DNA from: Butyriboletus loyo
Taxonomy: Eukaryota; Basidiomycota; Agaricomycetes; Boletales; Boletaceae
Direction of reading: 5' to 3'
Length of the DNA: 24,560 bases
Assembly: GCA_038093515.1 (NCBI GenBank)
Contig: JBBPSI010000316.1
Span: 1 to 24,560 of the forward strand
Shown here one piece after another: positions 8,630 through 17,143 of the stretch (positions are counted from its first letter, which is position 1; every line of letters starts with the position of its first letter). The position numbers and the translations under genes are program-made. The notes under the pieces were generated by a model. The model had not been told where the DNA came from, made no database searches, and was given only the letters and a program-made list of their open reading frames with translations.

Positions 8630-8639
8630 ATCAAAAGGT
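8630..8639 (+). promoter_or_regulatory. Primer-binding site of element A (self-priming type)
   Basis: ATCAAAAGGT is the exact reverse complement of 8532-8541 in the LTR, about 27 bp after the end of the TATA box. This is the Tf1-type arrangement, in which the 5' end of the mRNA folds back to prime reverse transcription. It does not start with TGG, as most tRNA-primed sites do. Confidence 0.65.
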
Positions 8640-8739
8640 CAACCCTCACCTCCTGGTCAACGTCGAGCCTTTGCTCCATTGATCACCAGGTTCTCCTATC
8701 CCTCATCCTTCCATTCGTTGAGCCTCTGCTCCGAATACC

Positions 8740-10631
8740 ATGTCCTACGATCTCTATCGCCCTACAACACCTCAGCCCTGGGGGGAACCAGAAGCAACCC
8801 CTTCAGCGTCCTCAGCTTCATTCCAAGTTACACCCGATCTTGCCGCCCTTCTACAGCGGTTCGAGGATCAAAACCAAATCCTATATCGACAAAATCAGGA
8901 ATTACTTGAGTGAAACAATACGTTAGCTCAACAAGTCGGCAAGCTCAATGTTCGCATGCAATCCTTTTCAGCACCACCTCCTCCCGACCGACGATTCGCA
9001 ATCCCCTCCCCTGTTAGACCTTCCCCTGGCACAATGCTTACACCGCGTCCCTCGATGATGCCACGTGTGAGTTTGCCATCTAGAAACGTGTCTCCAGCAC
9101 CTTCAGATCAATCGGCCGATTGGCCTCGCCCCATCACCTCCTTCCCACCACCAGCCTTACCGACATCTCCCCGTCCCTGTTATAATCATAACATTTTATT
9201 CGTACACTTCGTACACTTTCAATTCAAACTTAGTCGTTTTCAACTTCAAAGATCACGTGACTTAACACACGTGATCGTGGGATTATACATGTGACCACAG
9301 GCTGACTAAGCATATGACGTCATGGTCCAGACTGGCCCAGACTCTATAGCATCACGCCTCATGTATTTAATCTCCGTTTGCTTCTCTTCTTTTTAATCAC
9401 CGTCGACTTCTATTTTCTCATCATCGTCAACTTGTGACTTCTTCATATGTACATGTATAGTAATTAGTCTCACGCATAGCATGGTCTGTGCGCATTCCCC
9501 TGTAATATAAAAAGGCTTGTGGTTGCGGCTAGGATTCCCTAGCTTTAACCACTTGTCTTATTCGCTGGCAACAGTTGAGAGATTAAGACTTGAGCTATCC
9601 TCATTACACCTCGCCAGTACTTGTGTAGCACTGCGACAGTAGCGGAACCTCGTGTGACTTGATAACTCCGTTGTCTCGTAACAATCCCTGAGCGTGCCCA
9701 CAAGGGTTACGCAAACAAACCAGACGCCTTCGACGGCGACAAAAAGAAATTCCAGCAATGGTTGCGTATGGTTAAGCTGTACATCATGGCCAATTCGGAC
9801 CGATTCCCGAATGATGACGCGAAGATTTACTTTGCGTTGTCATACATGAAAGGGGATAACACCGCGGGACGGCTCGCAGATCTATTTGTCGATCAGCACA
9901 TTGACGAACACGGCGTGTCAGTCGCCTGGACCTGGGGACTATTCGTCCATGAACTCAAGGCCCAGTTTATGCCGATTATGCTGAAACGTCAAGCGGAAGC
10001 CGACCTTAGGAAGCTGAAGCAAGACAAAGGATCGGTGGAGGATTTCTTCACCAAGCTCGACACTCTGGCCATTCAGGCCGGATACTCAGACAGGGATCGC
10101 CACTCCATGGCACCCTTCATCAACGCCATCATTCGCAATGGTATCAACAACGATGTAGTTGAATTCATCGAACGGTCTCAGCTGGCCCTTCTGGACAATT
10201 ACGACAACGAGAAGTGGAAGACGGCTTTGATTCGGGCCGAGACCGCATTAGCGGAGATTAACAGAAGGAAGGGGATGAAGCCCAGATGGTTTTCGTCCTA
10301 CCCTTCTACATCACAGAACCCAAGCACGACGAAGCCTGCCTTTGCAGCTTCGAAAGATCAAACACGCCCTCTAGTGGCCGAAAAGAAGGAATCGGTTACG
10401 AGTGGGACAACGAGCATCACATATAGTGGTCAGGGTCAGGCGATGGACTTGACGAGAGCTAGGGCACAGGGGTTGTGCTTTAAATGTGGCGAACGCGGCC
10501 ACCTTGCGCATGATTGCAAGAACCCTAAGACGTTCCGAACCAGAAAGGTGGAACATGAGGGTCAAATAATTGAGATTCTCGAAAAGATCGAATCGGGCGT
10601 CCCTAAAGGGGATTTTCCGAATCTTCAGTGA
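8740..10631 (+). pseudogene. gag: Gag of element A, interrupted
   Basis: The ATG at 8740 opens a frame typical of basidiomycete gypsy Gag: an N-terminal coiled-coil-like stretch (LAALLQRFEDQNQILYRQNQELLE), an in-frame TGA at 8911-8913, then a Pro/Ser-rich region up to the solo LTR inserted at 9178. From 9684 the frame resumes (PERAHKGYANKPDAFDGDKKKFQQWLRMVKLY), through the retrotransposon capsid region, to one CCHC zinc knuckle, CFKCGERGHLAHDC (10476-10517). It ends at TGA 10629-10631. Removing the solo LTR and one target duplicate does not restore one frame, so a further indel lies nearby. Gag would form the particle shell and bind the element RNA. Confidence 0.85.
9178..9683 (+). repeat. 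Solo LTR, family C, forward orientation
   Basis: Starts TGTTATAATC and ends CTCGTAACA (TGTTA/TAACA ends). It is flanked by GTCCC (9173-9177) and ATCCC (9684-9688), a 5-bp target duplication with one change. There is no internal region, so this is a solo LTR left by recombination between the two LTRs of an inserted element. It contains CACGTG twice inside a perfect inverted repeat (9251-9259 with 9268-9276), TGACGTCA (9315-9322), a TATA box TATAAAAA (9506-9513), and a hairpin GCTAGG/CCTAGC at the likely start site (9528-9543). Confidence 0.9.
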
Positions 10632-13600
10632 GATCTAGTCTCGGCTCGCTGAAGAAGAACGTTAGTACCTCATGTTCCACATTTGAAAATAAATATAATT
10701 GTCTGGAAGTGGAACATGCTAGGGAAAGCGAAGAGACACAGGAATCAACGGTGAAGCCCGCGGAAGCTGAGGCGCCCGTTGTGAAAATTCTGAAAAGGCT
10801 TAAGGCAGATCGAGAAATCGAAATGCCGAAAGCCGAAGGTGAGCAGAAGCGGATTTCAAAGTCCGTTTCGGGAGAAACCGAGAGATCAAAGAAGTGCGCC
10901 CTCTCCATGAGTGGCACTACTCGGGCCGGTGAAATACCGGTAGTCACGTCAGAAACTGGCTCTAAGGGTGCGTTGCCACAAGAGCAAAAGAGTCGCGGGG
11001 TCCCCCTGACCCCCTCTGCCTCTGTTCCGTCCGGGGAACACGCAATCAAAGGACGCACCCCTAGGGTAAGAAGTAAACGTGGCAATCTCCGTTACTGGTC
11101 TTCGGATCAGATGGTTAGAGCGCTGCGTCATCAGGATTCCGAAACGGTCAAACAGCGATTGGAAACCTTCGTCGATAAGTCCCGGATAAAAGAAGTTTCA
11201 GATTCTCTAGTCGAGGATTTGAAAGCCATGGATGACGATGCTGCATGGGTGACCATAGCTGAGATGCGACAGGAGCGAAAATTCGTTCGAAGTAATTCAA
11301 CGAAAAATAGTCTAGAAGTTTCAGTGCAATTAATCACGACAGACGATAACAGAACGTTTGAAGTGACCGCATTAATCGACAGCGGATGCACTGGATCTTC
11401 GATTAGCTCCGGTTTCGTAAAAGCCAAAGGAATCAACACTGTCCCTCTTCCCCGCCCAATATCCGTATACAACGCCGATGGTACTATGAATGCCAGCGGA
11501 AAAATCACCGACTACGTAATACTCCAAATGAAAGTTGGAGAACACTCTGAGAAAATATTATTCGGAGTAACGGATCTGGGAAAAGCCGACTTGTTTATTG
11601 GTCACGAGTGGTTAAAGAAACATAATCCTCGGATTGATTGGCAAGAAGGAACGTTGGAATTCGAATGTGGAACAAATTGTTACCCAGTTCCGCAATTGAT
11701 ACCGACGGAAGAAGACAGTGACGATGATGAACCGATCGAAAATGGTGATAGAATCTTCCAATTGGACTGCGACTCTTATCTCTGCGCCACAAAATCAACA
11801 GAATTAGCAGCAGAAGTCGTAGCCAAGAAAAAAGAGAAAACCTTTGAGGAAATCGTACCCGAACATTATCATGGGTACAAGTCCGTATTCGACAAGGAGA
11901 ATTTCGACGAGTTACCGCCTAGAAAACCGTGGGATCACGCCATAGAATTGACCCCAGGCGAACACGTCGTCGATTGCAAGATCTATAATCTATCTCCTGA
12001 CGAACAAAAAGAATTGGACGTATTTCTCAAAGAAAATCTACAATCCGGCCGAATCCGACCGTCCAAATTGTTACGAGACAACGGAGTTATCAAGTCACAC
12101 GGGGTTCCGCGACTGTCGCAGTGCTACACAAGTACTGGCGAGGTGTAATGAGGATAGCTCAAGCCTTAATCTCTCAACTGTTGCCAGCGAATAAGACAAG
12201 TGGTTAAAGCTAGGGAATCCTAGCCGCAACCACAAGCCTTTTTATATTACAGGGGAATGCGCACAGACCATGCAGTGCGTGAGACTAGTTACTATACATG
12301 TACATATGAAGAAGTCACGAGTCGACGATGATGAGAAATAGAAGTCGACGGTGATCAAAAAGAAGAGAAGCAAACGGAGATTAAATACATGAGGCGTGAT
12401 GTCATAGAGTCTGGGCCAGTCTGGACCATGACGTCATATGCTTAGTCAGCCTGTGGTTACATGTATAATCCCACGATCACGTGCGCAAAGTCACGTGACC
12501 TTTGAAAGAGAAATATGACGAAGTCCAAACGCAAAAGATAGTTATAAGAGATACGATTATAACACAAATCCCCCTTCGCTTCGGCGTTCTTCTTCATAAA
12601 GAAGAAAGATGGACGGTTAAGACCCATACAGGATTACCAGAAATTAAACAATATCACCATTAAAAATCGATATCCGCTCCCATTGATCCAGGAACTGGTC
12701 GATAAACTGAAAGGAGCAAAATACTTCACGAAACTAGATGTACGCTGGGGCTATAATAATGTCCGAATAAAAGAAGGAGACAAATGGAAAGCAGCCTTCA
12801 GAACAAATCGAGGGTTGTACGAACCCCTTGTAATGTTCTTCGGTTTGACCAACTCCCCAGCGACATTTCAAATGATGATGAACACCATTTTCCGCGAACT
12901 GATCAACAAAGGCAAGGTTGTGGTGTATATTGACGACATCATGATCTTTACTGCGGATTTGGAAGAACATCGTCAGATCGTGAAGGAAGTGCTAGAAATC
13001 CTTCGAAAAAATAACCTTTTCCTAAAACCTTCGAAATGCGAGTTCGAGACAGAAGAAACCGAATACCTCGGACTCATTGTCGGAAAAGGAACTGCGAAGA
13101 TGGACCCAGTTAAAGTGAAAGCGATTGCCGAATGGCCGGTTCCAACCAACAAGAAGGAACTTCAATCGTTTCTGGGTTTCCTCAACTTCTATCGCAGATT
13201 CGTAGAAGGATTCAGCACGAAAGCAAAGGCTCTGACTAAGTTGACTGGCAAAGTCGATTGGCAGTGGTCAGAAGAACAAGAGACCGCTTTTCAATCATTA
13301 AAAGCAACTCTTATTTCTGCCCCGGTTTTAGCATTAGCAACGGATGACGGCGAATTCAAGGTCGAAGCGGACGCGTCGGGAACAGGCATTGGAGGAATAT
13401 TGTCACAAAAGCAAAATGACTTATGGCATCCAGTCACCTTCTTCTCCCGAACGTGTAATGAAACGGAACGGAACTATGAAATATACGATCTGGAACTCCT
13501 AGCAATAGTCGAATGCTTACGCGAATGGCGCCATTATCTCATGGATGCGCGCAAAGAATTCCTCATCGAATCCGATCATAAAAACCTTACGTATTTCCGC

Positions 13601-14717
13601 AAACCGCAAGATCTGAATCGTCGTCAAGCGCGATGGATGAACGAATTGGCAAATTATCATTTCGTTCTCTCGCATAAACCCGGGAAGCTAAACCGTGCCG
13701 ATTGTCTGTCCAGGAGGCCAGACCATGAGAGGGGGGTGGACGATAACAAATTGGTCACTCTCCTCAAAGATCACCTATTCCGAATGTTCGACCCGAATTT
13801 CGAACTTTCAAATCGTTCTGTAGTATTCCCAGAAATCGTAGAAGACGAAACGAGTCTTCAAGCCCCAAAGTCATTCCCTGAATCAATTGAAAATGAAATC
13901 GCCAAATCTCAGAAATACAGGGAAAGGTTCGCTCTAATAGGATTAGAAAAGAAACTAAAAGAGTGGACCGAGACAGAGGGACTCCTACGATGGAACGGGA
14001 TGCTCTACGTGCCCAAAAAACAAGACCTTAGGGAAAGGATTCTACGCGAACATCACGACGCGGTAACGGCCGGTCATCCGGGTGCTCAAAGAACCCGTGA
14101 ATTCATTAAACAAAAGTACTGGTGGCCGAATATCACACGTGACGTCAAGAAATACGTATCGGGTTGCGAAACGTGCCAAAAGACAAAAGCTAGAAATCAA
14201 AAATTGGCCGCCCCGTTACATCCGAATCAAATTCCCGAAGGTCCTTGGAAAACAATTCTCTGTGGATTTAATCGGACCGTTACCCGAAGCTCAAGGTTTC
14301 GACGCGATTTTGGTGGTGGTGGATCGTTTCTCCAAAATGATAAAAGTAATCCCAACTCATACCACCGTCACTTCAGAAGGAATCGCACGACTCTTTCGGG
14401 ACAATGTGTTCAAATCCCATGGAACGCCGCAGAAAGTAATCAGCGATCGAGGATCCAATTTCGTGTCGCATTTTATGCGAGACCTTTACACGTTGTTGAA
14501 AATCGAAGCTAACCCTAGCACGGCGTTTCATCCCCAAACGGACGGGCAAACCGAACGATTGAATAGAGAAATCGAACAATATCTCCGAATCTATACCAAT
14601 CACCGACAAGACGACTGGCCGGAATGGCTAGCGTTAAGCAAGTTCACCTATAATAATAAGGTTAACAAATCCACAGGATATTCGCCCTTTATGTTGGTAT
14701 ATGGACAAGATCCAGAA
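10607..14717 (+). pseudogene. pol: Pol of element A (PR-RT-RNaseH-IN), disrupted
   Basis: The Pol frame opens at 10607, in the -1 frame relative to Gag. A charged linker precedes the aspartic protease (ALIDSGCTG, Asp at 11378). The reverse transcriptase is split at 12068 by a solo LTR; its continuation at 12570 has KKKDGRLRP, and YIDD is at 12926-12937. RNase H residues show as EADASGTG, DLELLA and ESDHKNL. The integrase HHCC finger is HHDAVTAGH ... SGCETCQ (about 14050-14180). A one-base insertion at about 14257 shifts the frame before the first catalytic Asp; the rest (VDLIGP, ISDRGSNF, TERLNRE) is in the next frame to 14717, where B' interrupts. Any C-terminal chromodomain is cut off and cannot be judged. 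Confidence 0.9.
12069..12564 (-). repeat. Solo LTR, family C, reverse orientation
   Basis: Reverse complement of the LTR at 9178-9683, with a largely different first ~65 bp (outer U3). It is flanked by a perfect 5-bp target duplication CAAAT (12064-12068 and 12565-12569). Removing the LTR and one CAAAT rejoins the RT reading frame exactly (SGRIRPSK into SPFASAFFF), which proves a later insertion into element A. Confidence 0.95.
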
Positions 14718-15318
14718 TGTTACGCTGGGCGCTAACAATTGAACAGCGAGGAGGCACTCTGGAGTGGCCTCGAGACTCGTGAAGCGTTTCTGAGCTGGGT
14801 CTCAGACTATGTCTTAGTGCGCACACTAAGAGTCTGGAAGTGATACTAATTGCTAGCAGGAAGCTGCGTAGAACTAGATACCGTACACGGTGGAAAGGCC
14901 GAGCCTTTATACTACTGAGGTCTGCACACAGACCATGTCCCTAATCGAGCCGCGAGAAGGGAAAGTACAAGTGGGGAAGAGATACTCTAGAACGTTCTGG
15001 AGTATGAAGGAAAGTGCATCCGTGCGCGGGAAGTGATGACTAAGCTAGAACGGTTGTTACCGTTCAACTGGGACTAGCAAGAGGCTAGGCGAATGTAAGA
15101 GTCCTAACGGTAGTGGAGAGAAAAAGTAGAGTACTACCGTAACATTACCCCCTTCCCATGGTGGAGACTCCGACTCCACAACTTGAATGGTCCCCTCACT
15201 GAGACTCCCCCTCATTGACATCGTAGTCGTAAGCGTCATCGGGATTGATGTCCGCCCAGACGTCGTCCCGAAAGGCACAGTTTGCGACGATGTGGCCAAT
15301 GGCTCCGCAGAGGCCGCA
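14718..15318 (-). mobile_element. Reverse 3' fragment of a B-type element (B'), left part
   Basis: 14718-15144 is the reverse complement of the B LTR (TGTTACGC ... CCGTAACA, 427 bp). 15145-15157 is its polypurine tract read backwards. 15158-15318 is the end of ORF3 (minus strand), including the last zinc-knuckle start (CGLCG) and the conserved end DYDVNEGESQ with its stop. Its left edge cuts into the integrase of element A. Its interior continues at 22424, on the far side of the inserted element B. Confidence 0.9.
15314..15318. repeat. Target-site duplication CCGCA (left) of element B
   Basis: CCGCA directly precedes the 5' LTR of element B and is repeated at 22419-22423 directly after its 3' LTR. 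The flanks on both sides are adjacent parts of ORF3 of B', so the insertion is precise. Confidence 0.95.
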
Positions 15319-15747
15319 TGTTACGGTAGTACTTTATTTCTTTTCTCCACTACCGTTAGGACTCTTACATTCGCCTAGCCTCATGCTAGTTCCTGTTGAA
15401 CGGTAACAACCGTTCTTAGCTTAGTCATCACTTCCCGCGCACGGACGCACTTTCTTTCATACTCCAGAACGTTCTAGAGTATCTCTTCCTCATTCGTACT
15501 TTTGCTCTCGCGACCCGATTAGGGAGCATGGTCTGTGCGCAGACCTCAGTAGTATAAAGCCTCTGTCTTTACACCCTGTAACGGTATCTAGTTCTACGCA
15601 GCTTCCTGCTAGCAATTAGTATCACTTCCAGACTCTTAGTGTGCGCACTAAGACATAGTCTGAGACCCAGCTCAGAAACGCTTTACGAGTCTCGAGGCCA
15701 CTCCAGAGTGCCTCCTCGCTGTTCAATTGTTAGCGCCCAGCGTAACA
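15319..15747 (+). repeat. 5' LTR of element B
   Basis: Ends TGTTA/TAACA. Visible parts are an inverted repeat ACGGTAGT/ACTACCGT near the start, a GAACGGT/ACCGTTC hairpin, a palindromic AGAACGTTCT at 15466-15475 that fits a heat-shock element (GAAnnTTC), and a TATAAA at 15553-15558. The predicted start is near 15586. Two stem-loops follow: CTTAGTG/CACTAAG (15635-15652) and TCTGAG/CTCAGA (15659-15676). Confidence 0.95.
15553..15558 (+). promoter_or_regulatory. TATA box of element B promoter
   Basis: TATAAA, 33 bp upstream of ATCTAGTTCT (15586), the predicted transcript start that pairs with the PBS. The same box occurs in the 3' LTR. Confidence 0.6.
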
Positions 15748-15749
15748 AA

Positions 15750-15759
15750 AGAACTAGAT
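15750..15759 (+). promoter_or_regulatory. Primer-binding site of element B (self-priming type)
   Basis: AGAACTAGAT, 2 nt after the LTR, is the exact reverse complement of 15586-15595 at the predicted mRNA 5' end. It matches the Tf1-type self-primer layout and lacks the TGG expected of tRNA-primed sites. Element A has the same geometry with an unrelated sequence. Confidence 0.7.
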
Positions 15760-16147
15760 CTTCACCTCGCTTCTGCTCTTCAGCAGTAAAGCCGCCCCAC
15801 CCTCGCCCAACATTTCCATCCAACGTCCCAGACGCGTCGGTCGTTCTTTCCGCGTTCCCTCTCCCGAACCGGAACCCATCGTCGTCGACAACCCGTCGCC
15901 ACCACACTCTCCCGCCCCGCCAAACCCTGAACCCCAGTTTTCCCCTTTGCCCCAACTAGACCCCGAACCCTCTTATCAACCCGAGGACCAGGGTCAAGGG
16001 CAGGAAAACGAACCGGAACCTAGCGACGACGGTTATCACAGCGACTGGCTCGACAGAACCCCCCACGTCTCCCCACACAACTCCCGCTCTCCCTCTCCAC
16101 CGTATTTCCCGCCCGCAGACTCCTCTGACAACGAAGACAACGACGAG

Positions 16148-17143
16148 ATGTCCGACAAAGGAAAGATCGTCCCCAAGGACTTCTCTGGACTCAATGAGGA
16201 CGCTTCACGATGGCTCCTCGCCATGCGCACGTACTTCGCCGCCAATCAGACAGCATTCCCCGACGATGAGTCGAAAATCAATGCCCTCCTCATGAAAATG
16301 AGCGAAGGGAAAGGCAAAACGTTCTCCGAAGGCTGGATGGGCCTTCTCCTAGATGGAACCCCTACTCCACGACAAAGGGAGTTCACCACCGTCTGCGAGG
16401 ACTTCCACCGAGTCTTCCATCCCTTCGACGTCGGAGAAAGTGCTCGCATCGACCTGGGAAACCTGAACCAGAACAGGGCCAACAAGAAAGATGGCTACGA
16501 CACTTATGTCACGGAGTTCCAACTCCTCGCTGCCAAGTCCGGGATCATAGATGAGAAGGCGCTCATCGAGTGGTTCATTCGCGGTCTCGACCCCCGCCTC
16601 GCCGAATCCGTTCTCTCTTGCGAGAAACCTCCTACCACGCTTGCCGGATGGGCTGAGAAAACATCCGCATTCCACGCGCAACACAAGCGCATTGACGACC
16701 TCCGCGCCGGGAAGCGCTACATCCCCACCTTCTCCTCCTCCTCCAAGCCTTCGTCCAACAGAAGGGACCCCAACGCGATGGACGTCGACGCCGTCCGACT
16801 TACTCCTGTACAACGTGCGGAGTACATGAAGCAGAACAAATGCTTCATATGCCACCAAGTCGGATGTCGTTCGACCAACCACCCCCGCTCTCCACGCAAC
16901 GGGCAGAGCTCTCGAGGACCGCCCTCTCGCCCCCCTCGCAACCCTCAGCGCACGCGCGCCGCCGTCGTCACGCAACCCGAGTCCAAGCCCTCCCCACTCG
17001 TCGACTACTTGTCCGAGTTAAAAGGTCGAGGCACGCAACAAGAAGATGTCTTGAACGTCCTCAAGGCATGCTTCAACGAAGATGAAGAAAAGCTGCCCGT
17101 CGCAGCAACCAAGGTGGCCGAAGAATGGCCAAAGGATTTTTAG
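16148..17143 (+). CDS. gag: Gag of element B
   Basis: The first in-frame ATG (16148) gives 331 residues starting MSDKGKIVPKDFSG. The frame is already open from 15758, just after the PBS, with a Pro-rich sequence (EPEPIVVDNPSPPHSP) but no ATG anywhere in between. A retrotransposon Gag-like region follows (ASRWLLAMRTYFAAN to LAGWAEKTSAFHAQHKRIDDLR). The C-terminal finger is CFICHQVGCRSTNH (from 16841), spaced C-x2-C-x4-C-x4-H, so the last two ligands are swapped relative to a normal CCHC knuckle. The end WPKDF-stop overlaps Pol in the -1 frame. It should form the particle and bind RNA; the start codon is uncertain. Confidence 0.85.
   Translation: MSDKGKIVPKDFSGLNEDASRWLLAMRTYFAANQTAFPDDESKINALLMKMSEGKGKTFSEGWMGLLLDGTPTPRQREFTTVCEDFHRVFHPFDVGESARIDLGNLNQNRANKKDGYDTYVTEFQLLAAKSGIIDEKALIEWFIRGLDPRLAESVLSCEKPPTTLAGWAEKTSAFHAQHKRIDDLRAGKRYIPTFSSSSKPSSNRRDPNAMDVDAVRLTPVQRAEYMKQNKCFICHQVGCRSTNHPRSPRNGQSSRGPPSRPPRNPQRTRAAVVTQPESKPSPLVDYLSELKGRGTQQEDVLNVLKACFNEDEEKLPVAATKVAEEWPKDF

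Larger units (their letters stand above)
8384..14717 (+). mobile_element. Ty3/gypsy retrotransposon A, 5' part, degenerate
   Basis: The order LTR, PBS, gag, protease, RT, RNase H, integrase is that of Metaviridae (Ty3/gypsy). The 5' LTR is present; the 3' end of pol and the 3' LTR are not, because a reverse-oriented B element interrupts integrase at 14718. Two solo LTRs of another family are nested inside (9178-9683 and 12069-12564). An in-frame stop, a gag frame break and an integrase frameshift show it cannot move on its own. The presumed target duplication on the left is CAAGG (8379-8383); its partner is outside the window. Confidence 0.9.

Noticed and set aside
8537..8926. Two overlapping ORFs in the leader of element A
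   Set aside because: They cross the LTR end and PBS and lie in frames other than the Gag frame that starts at 8740. They are Ser-rich chance frames.
9558..9758. 66-codon minus-strand ORF at the end of the solo LTR
   Set aside because: It spans the LTR/gag boundary created by the insertion, so it cannot be an old gene.
16349..16975. 208-codon minus-strand ORF inside gag of element B
   Set aside because: Antisense shadow of the GC-rich gag frame: Arg/Gly/Val-rich, with no known domain.
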